NCBI RefSeq assembly: GCF_963169125.1 | Contig: NC_084800.1 | Location: 143,030,397-143,094,396, forward strand | Reading direction: 5' to 3' | DNA from: Humulus lupulus | Taxonomy: Eukaryota; Streptophyta; Magnoliopsida; Rosales; Cannabaceae | Length of the DNA: 64,000 bases | Part shown: piece after piece, positions 60,680 to 64,000 of the stretch | How the letters are laid out: each line of letters starts with the position of its first letter | Numbering within the stretch: position 1 is the first letter of the stretch | The notes under the pieces: model-generated | Databases searched by the model: none | What the model was told of the DNA's origin: nothing | The model's input: only the letters and a program-made list of their open reading frames with translations | Translations under genes and position numbers: made by a program

Positions 60680-61181
60680 GTCTAACGGAGATTTCAGAGC
60701 TCAAATACTGGCTATCTAGTGTAACAAAAACGACGAAACCCACACACGAAAAAAGGAGAGAGAGACAAAGTGAATAAGAAAATAAGCAAGTAATAGCACA
60801 GGATAAAGATTATTAGTAGAGGACTAGAATTTTGGGATTTCGGTGAGAGGTAGGGAGAGCTGGGAGTTTGAGGCTATGGGGAAATTTCTGGGAAATTTGG
60901 AGAATTTCCTCTCGGAAAGTTTTGAAATTTTTTTAGAGAGGTCTCGGGAAAATTTGGGGTTTGGGTAGGAGATTTACATAGAGTTAAGAGAGAGAATGAG
61001 ATATGTAGATTTAGAAAATGAGAATAGAAATAATACAATTTGGTACAAATATTTCATTTGCCGCCAATTAATGAATTTGTGCGCCATTTTTTTATGTCCA
61101 GCCTAATTAGATGGGTTTAGGATAACACCTTTTTAAAAGAGTTATTCTTAAATGTTGTGGAAAGGGTTATTTGGTGTAGTG
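60680..61181 (-). promoter_or_regulatory. Presumed 5' leader of the chimeric gene and CACTA right terminus
   Basis: Upstream of ATG 60679 on the minus strand is a CT-rich leader-like stretch (60750-60790, ctctctctcc) probably captured with the LHW-type exon. The outermost 100 bases are the CACTA right terminal region (GGATAACACC near 61115, GGTGTAGTG at the end). No clear TATA box could be assigned. Confidence 0.4.
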
Positions 61182-61477
61182 CTAGTTTCTTCAACCCACA
61201 CGTTATGGAAACTTATGATTTGTTTCAGAGTGTTCGTCCTGGATATTCATGTTTGGTTCTTTTACTGTAAAGCTGTTAGATAATTCTTAGTCCTTGCCTT
61301 CCTAGTGACACATTTCTATTTATGCTATTGCTACTGCTTGTTGCATGGGTAGAGAGGTGTTTGTAATTCTAATTTTAGTAGATTAATATTTTTTTTCCTC
61401 TCTAATTTGTATATTTAATGATATATCTTATGTTTTATATATTAACTATTTCTTATGTGAAATATATGGCATTACAG
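61182..61477 (+). other. TPS1 intron, right of the CACTA insertion
   Basis: This is the continuation of the intron that starts at 52351. It ends in a good acceptor (attacag at 61477). No other feature is seen. Confidence 0.6.
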
Positions 61478-63106
61478 GTGATGTTAGGTGTAGGTCGCCT
61501 TGATATGATCAAAGGGATTCCTCAGAAGATATTGGCCTTCGAAAAATTCCTCGAGGAAAACCCTGATTGGCGTGACAAAGTAGTTTTGTTGCAAATTGCT
61601 TTGCCAACTAGAACAAATGTTCCAAAGTGTATACTTCTGTCTAAATTTGCATTGCTTCTTCTTGTGTTTGCCTGATTTGCAAATAGTTTTATTCTTTATG
61701 TTTCATGATTTCTTTTTGTTTCCTTGATTAATTCAAGCCCTGGCAGAAGGACTAGCGTCTGTTGCATTTTAGGAATTCTTCTTCTTTAGTAAGGAGAGAA
61801 AAACTCATTGGAATGTCTAAATTTAAGTTGAATTCCTTGTGCTAGATCTTTTAGTAGTTTAATGTGTTTCTATGTCTGAATTTGAGCTATAAGCTTTGTG
61901 TTTTGAGTTCTAGGTTACTTCTGATTGTAGCTTGGGGTTGATGCAGAATAGTGTTCTATTTTGCCTCTCCATCTTATTATTGTCATTGTTTTAAAATAAT
62001 TTACTCAGTCAACAACGGTTAAGATATTTTTTTTTTCAGAGTTAAACAACTTACCTTGTTTGAGGAAGTACACTTCAGTTCTAAGTGCATTTGTTTGCTT
62101 TGGTGCTAAAATTCAATTAATGCACGGTTTCATATTGCATTTTCACAGATCAAAAACTCACAAGCCAGGTCCATGAAATTGTTGGACGAATTAACGGCAG
62201 ATTTGGAACATTGATAGCTGTTCCAATACATCACTTGGTTCGTTTATGGCCATCTTAGTCAGTAATTACTATATGAATGGACAATTTATAACTCACTATA
62301 TTCTTTTTGGGCTATTTGGTATTTGGACAAATGTTTTAAGTGTTGTTGACAGTTGTGTATACTGAATAGTATCTTATCATTGTTAGATTAAGCAATCCCT
62401 CTTTTAGACACAATGGTTCTATATTTCAAATGGTATAGGCTTACATGGTATGATTAAAATACGACCTTGAGAGTGTTAAGCTTGGTGTAGATCACATCAG
62501 TGACCCATCTATTTGGTATCATGATGAGTAGGTCACATCATTGTGCCCCATGTTTGTTTTTTTCTTGAATTGAACCCAGTTTCTCATGCCAGTGCGTCAA
62601 CTAAATGTCTAAACATAATAGCTAATACGCTATATGTATTTTCATTCATATGATATTTATACACTCCAATTTTGCTATGATTATTTCTCACATGTTAGAT
62701 GTAACTTTCTAGTTCCTAAGGAGTAACGACTGTGTACTCTTTCTGATCCTATATTTCTTTCTTTACAGGACCGCTCTCTTGATTTCCATGCTTTATGTGC
62801 TCTATATGCTGTCACAGGTACAATTTTTTGTTCTCCTTTTTAATCTACTCTCGATTTATTTTTACTCCGCAATGATGCATTCCAATTTTCTTACTTAATT
62901 TATTTCTGCGCATACCTTTTTTCTCTTGATTTCCTTATTGTAAATTTACTTGCCCCCCTCTCTTTCCCTACTTCCTTTGGGGTTTGAAAAAGCTATCTTA
63001 AAAGTCATCTTTTACATCATATTAGCTATCTGTTTCTTTGGATATAAAAAATATCTCTGAATATTGTTGCTAAGAAACTCTGAGAATGAAAGATAGAGTG
63101 CTATTA

Positions 63107-64000
63107 TGTAACGCCCTGGATAGCCAAGACCGTTACACTGTGTGTTTATAAGGTGCCAGACTTGCTAATCAAGTTATTTACGTAAAATCGTGTTACTGAA
63201 ACAGTAGAGGAACTAGGGTTAAAAGTGTTTTGGTCTCAAAAGTTATATTTTCATTACTAAGCATTGTTTATTTACATGGGATCCCAAAAATGACAGTTTA
63301 AAAGCCATTTACAAAAGTTACAAAGTTTAAATACACTGACTGGCCATACTAAGGCAAAAACGAGCAGTTAGGTAGTCCCTGCCCTGGTCCACTCCTCGAT
63401 CGTGGTGATCGAACAGCTAGCTATGTACATTTCACCTTGGAGCTCTCCACCTCGGGCTTGGTCCAGCCTGCCCTTGCCTTAACCTGCACCACGTAGCACC
63501 CGTGAGCCAAGGCCCAGCAAGAAGGCATGATAACATAATAAGATCAGCAACACTTAACAAATATTTTACAATGCTCAACCAAGAGCTCAACATTTCATAC
63601 ATCTATCCAATCAGTAATAACAGTTGTCGTCCAGACAGTCAATCAACTATGTTCATAGCACAACATTCACATTTATAACCAATAGATTGTCATACCCATC
63701 AAATAACATTCAGGGTTGTCGCCCTTAGTCGCACCCTCTATTTGGCACACTGTCTTCGGCTCAATAGAGCCGCCCCCAGTGTAATACTCACTGACTCTGG
63801 CCAGCTTAACCAAGCTCAGTGATAAACAAGCTGCCTCAGCTCCCAGTGGCTGAGCCGCGCCCCAGTGCGCAAATAATGATTCCGACACCCTTAGGCCGGT
63901 AATCGCATGTCCCATGGCGTAATAACACCATCTCACGACATGATATACAAATATTGGGAACACTTAGTCCCATCATGACCACATGGTTAATCACATTTAC
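63107..64000. repeat. Start of a Gypsy-type LTR, runs off the window
   Basis: TGTAACGCCCTGG at 63107 opens a sequence similar to the solo LTR at 40399 (gaccgttacactgtg, gggatcccaaaaatgac, ttaacctgcaccacgtagca). Its right end is beyond 64000, so solo or full length cannot be told. It is inserted in or beside the last TPS1 intron. No reading frame here is recognised. Confidence 0.75.

Larger units (their letters stand above)
52551..61181 (-). mobile_element. Complete CACTA element with captured LHW-type and DGK exons
   Basis: The left end CACTACAAGAAAAAATG is at 52551. The right end is ...ATTTGGTGTAGTG at 61181. Flanking bases CTA (52548-52550) and CTA (61182-61184) form the 3-bp duplication expected for CACTA. 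It lies in a TPS1 intron whose halves join cleanly outside the element. It encodes no transposase. Subterminal repeats are at 52575-52990. The minus strand carries exons of a LONESOME HIGHWAY-type bHLH N-terminus and of a diacylglycerol kinase. This is a gene-capturing (Pack-type) CACTA element of 8631 bp. Confidence 0.88.
51871..62817 (+). pseudogene. TPS1: Trehalose-6-phosphate synthase 1 fragment, interrupted by a CACTA element
   Basis: TPS1 makes trehalose-6-phosphate from UDP-glucose and glucose-6-phosphate. Segments: 51871-51957 (NRLPVSAVR, then after a 1-base loss GEDVWHLEISAGGLVSALLG), 52159-52350 (GVKEFEARWIGWASVNVP, then PIGIDSDRFIRALELPQV and TAG at 52307), 61478-61628 (GRLDMIKGIPQKILAFEKFL), 62149-62237 (QKLTSQVHEIVGRINGRFG) and 62769-62817 (DRSLDFHALCALYAVT). 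Splice borders are normal. About 150 residues between exon parts at 52240-52251 are deleted, removing much of the active site. LGVDRLD reads LGVGRLD. The 9.1-kb gap is one intron holding the CACTA element 52551-61181. Introns 61629-62148, 62238-62768 and the tail to 63106 hold nothing else recognised. Confidence 0.9.
49402..63106. mobile_element. Outer CACTA element carrying PSS1 and TPS1 fragments, right end not found
   Basis: The left end CACTACACCAAATACC at 49402 shares its first 14 bases with the inverted right end of the complete CACTA element at 61181. Behind it lie a phosphatidylserine synthase 1 fragment and a TPS1 fragment, both plus strand, fused to each other. No right terminus is seen before the LTR at 63107. 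So gene capture by this element is inferred, not shown. The alternative is that PSS1/TPS1 sequence was joined by another route near a CACTA end. 49418-49972 has no recognised coding sequence; 49580-49700 is GC-richer and leader-like. Confidence 0.5.

Noticed and set aside
63673..63963. 96-codon minus-strand open frame near the right edge
   Set aside because: It lies within the LTR beginning at 63107 and resembles no known protein.

Overview
This is plant nuclear DNA, almost certainly from a eudicot. The evidence is tRNA-primed Ty3/Gypsy elements of the Tat/Ogre type, En/Spm (CACTA) transposons, and intron-split fragments of plant genes: phosphatidylserine synthase 1, trehalose-6-phosphate synthase 1, a LONESOME HIGHWAY-type bHLH factor and a plant diacylglycerol kinase. 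The species cannot be fixed from this sequence. No intact ordinary host gene is visible. The window is a deep nest of transposable elements, several with exact target-site duplications (TSDs).

Left part (1-32,010): element A is a complete but internally deleted Gypsy copy (636-8035, TSD CCATG). A CACTA left terminus lies at 8168. Element C (9399-32005, TSD GAGTA) is a Tat-type Gypsy element that was itself split in its integrase tail by element B (12788-25307, TSD AAAAC). A, B and C all carry gag-pol on the minus strand. Between pol and the 3' LTR each also carries a plus-strand (antisense) gene with its own TATA box and a Transposase_28-like region.

Middle (33,000-49,400): a decayed autonomous-type CACTA element with a TNP2-like transposase (33.0-35.3 kb) and a Transposase_24-like second gene (37.8-39.8 kb). 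A small non-autonomous CACTA element with a tRNA-like SINE sits between them. A Gypsy LTR (element F) follows and is interrupted by a 2.77-kb solo LTR (TSD CTAGA). Element F is cut by Gypsy element D (plus strand), whose reverse transcriptase is cut by a Copia-like LTR, which is cut in turn by another CACTA terminus at 49402.

Right part (49,402-64,000): this is the most interesting region. The CACTA element starting at 49402 contains a phosphatidylserine synthase 1 fragment fused at a short microhomology to a damaged TPS1 fragment. Inside a TPS1 intron sits a complete second CACTA element (52551-61181, TSD CTA). Its minus strand holds exons of an LHW-type bHLH N-terminus and of a diacylglycerol kinase. 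All these exons are open, have consensus splice sites and are in compatible phase, so a 334-codon chimeric reading frame can be read from ATG to stop. The window ends in a further Gypsy-type LTR at 63107, related to the solo LTR at 40399.
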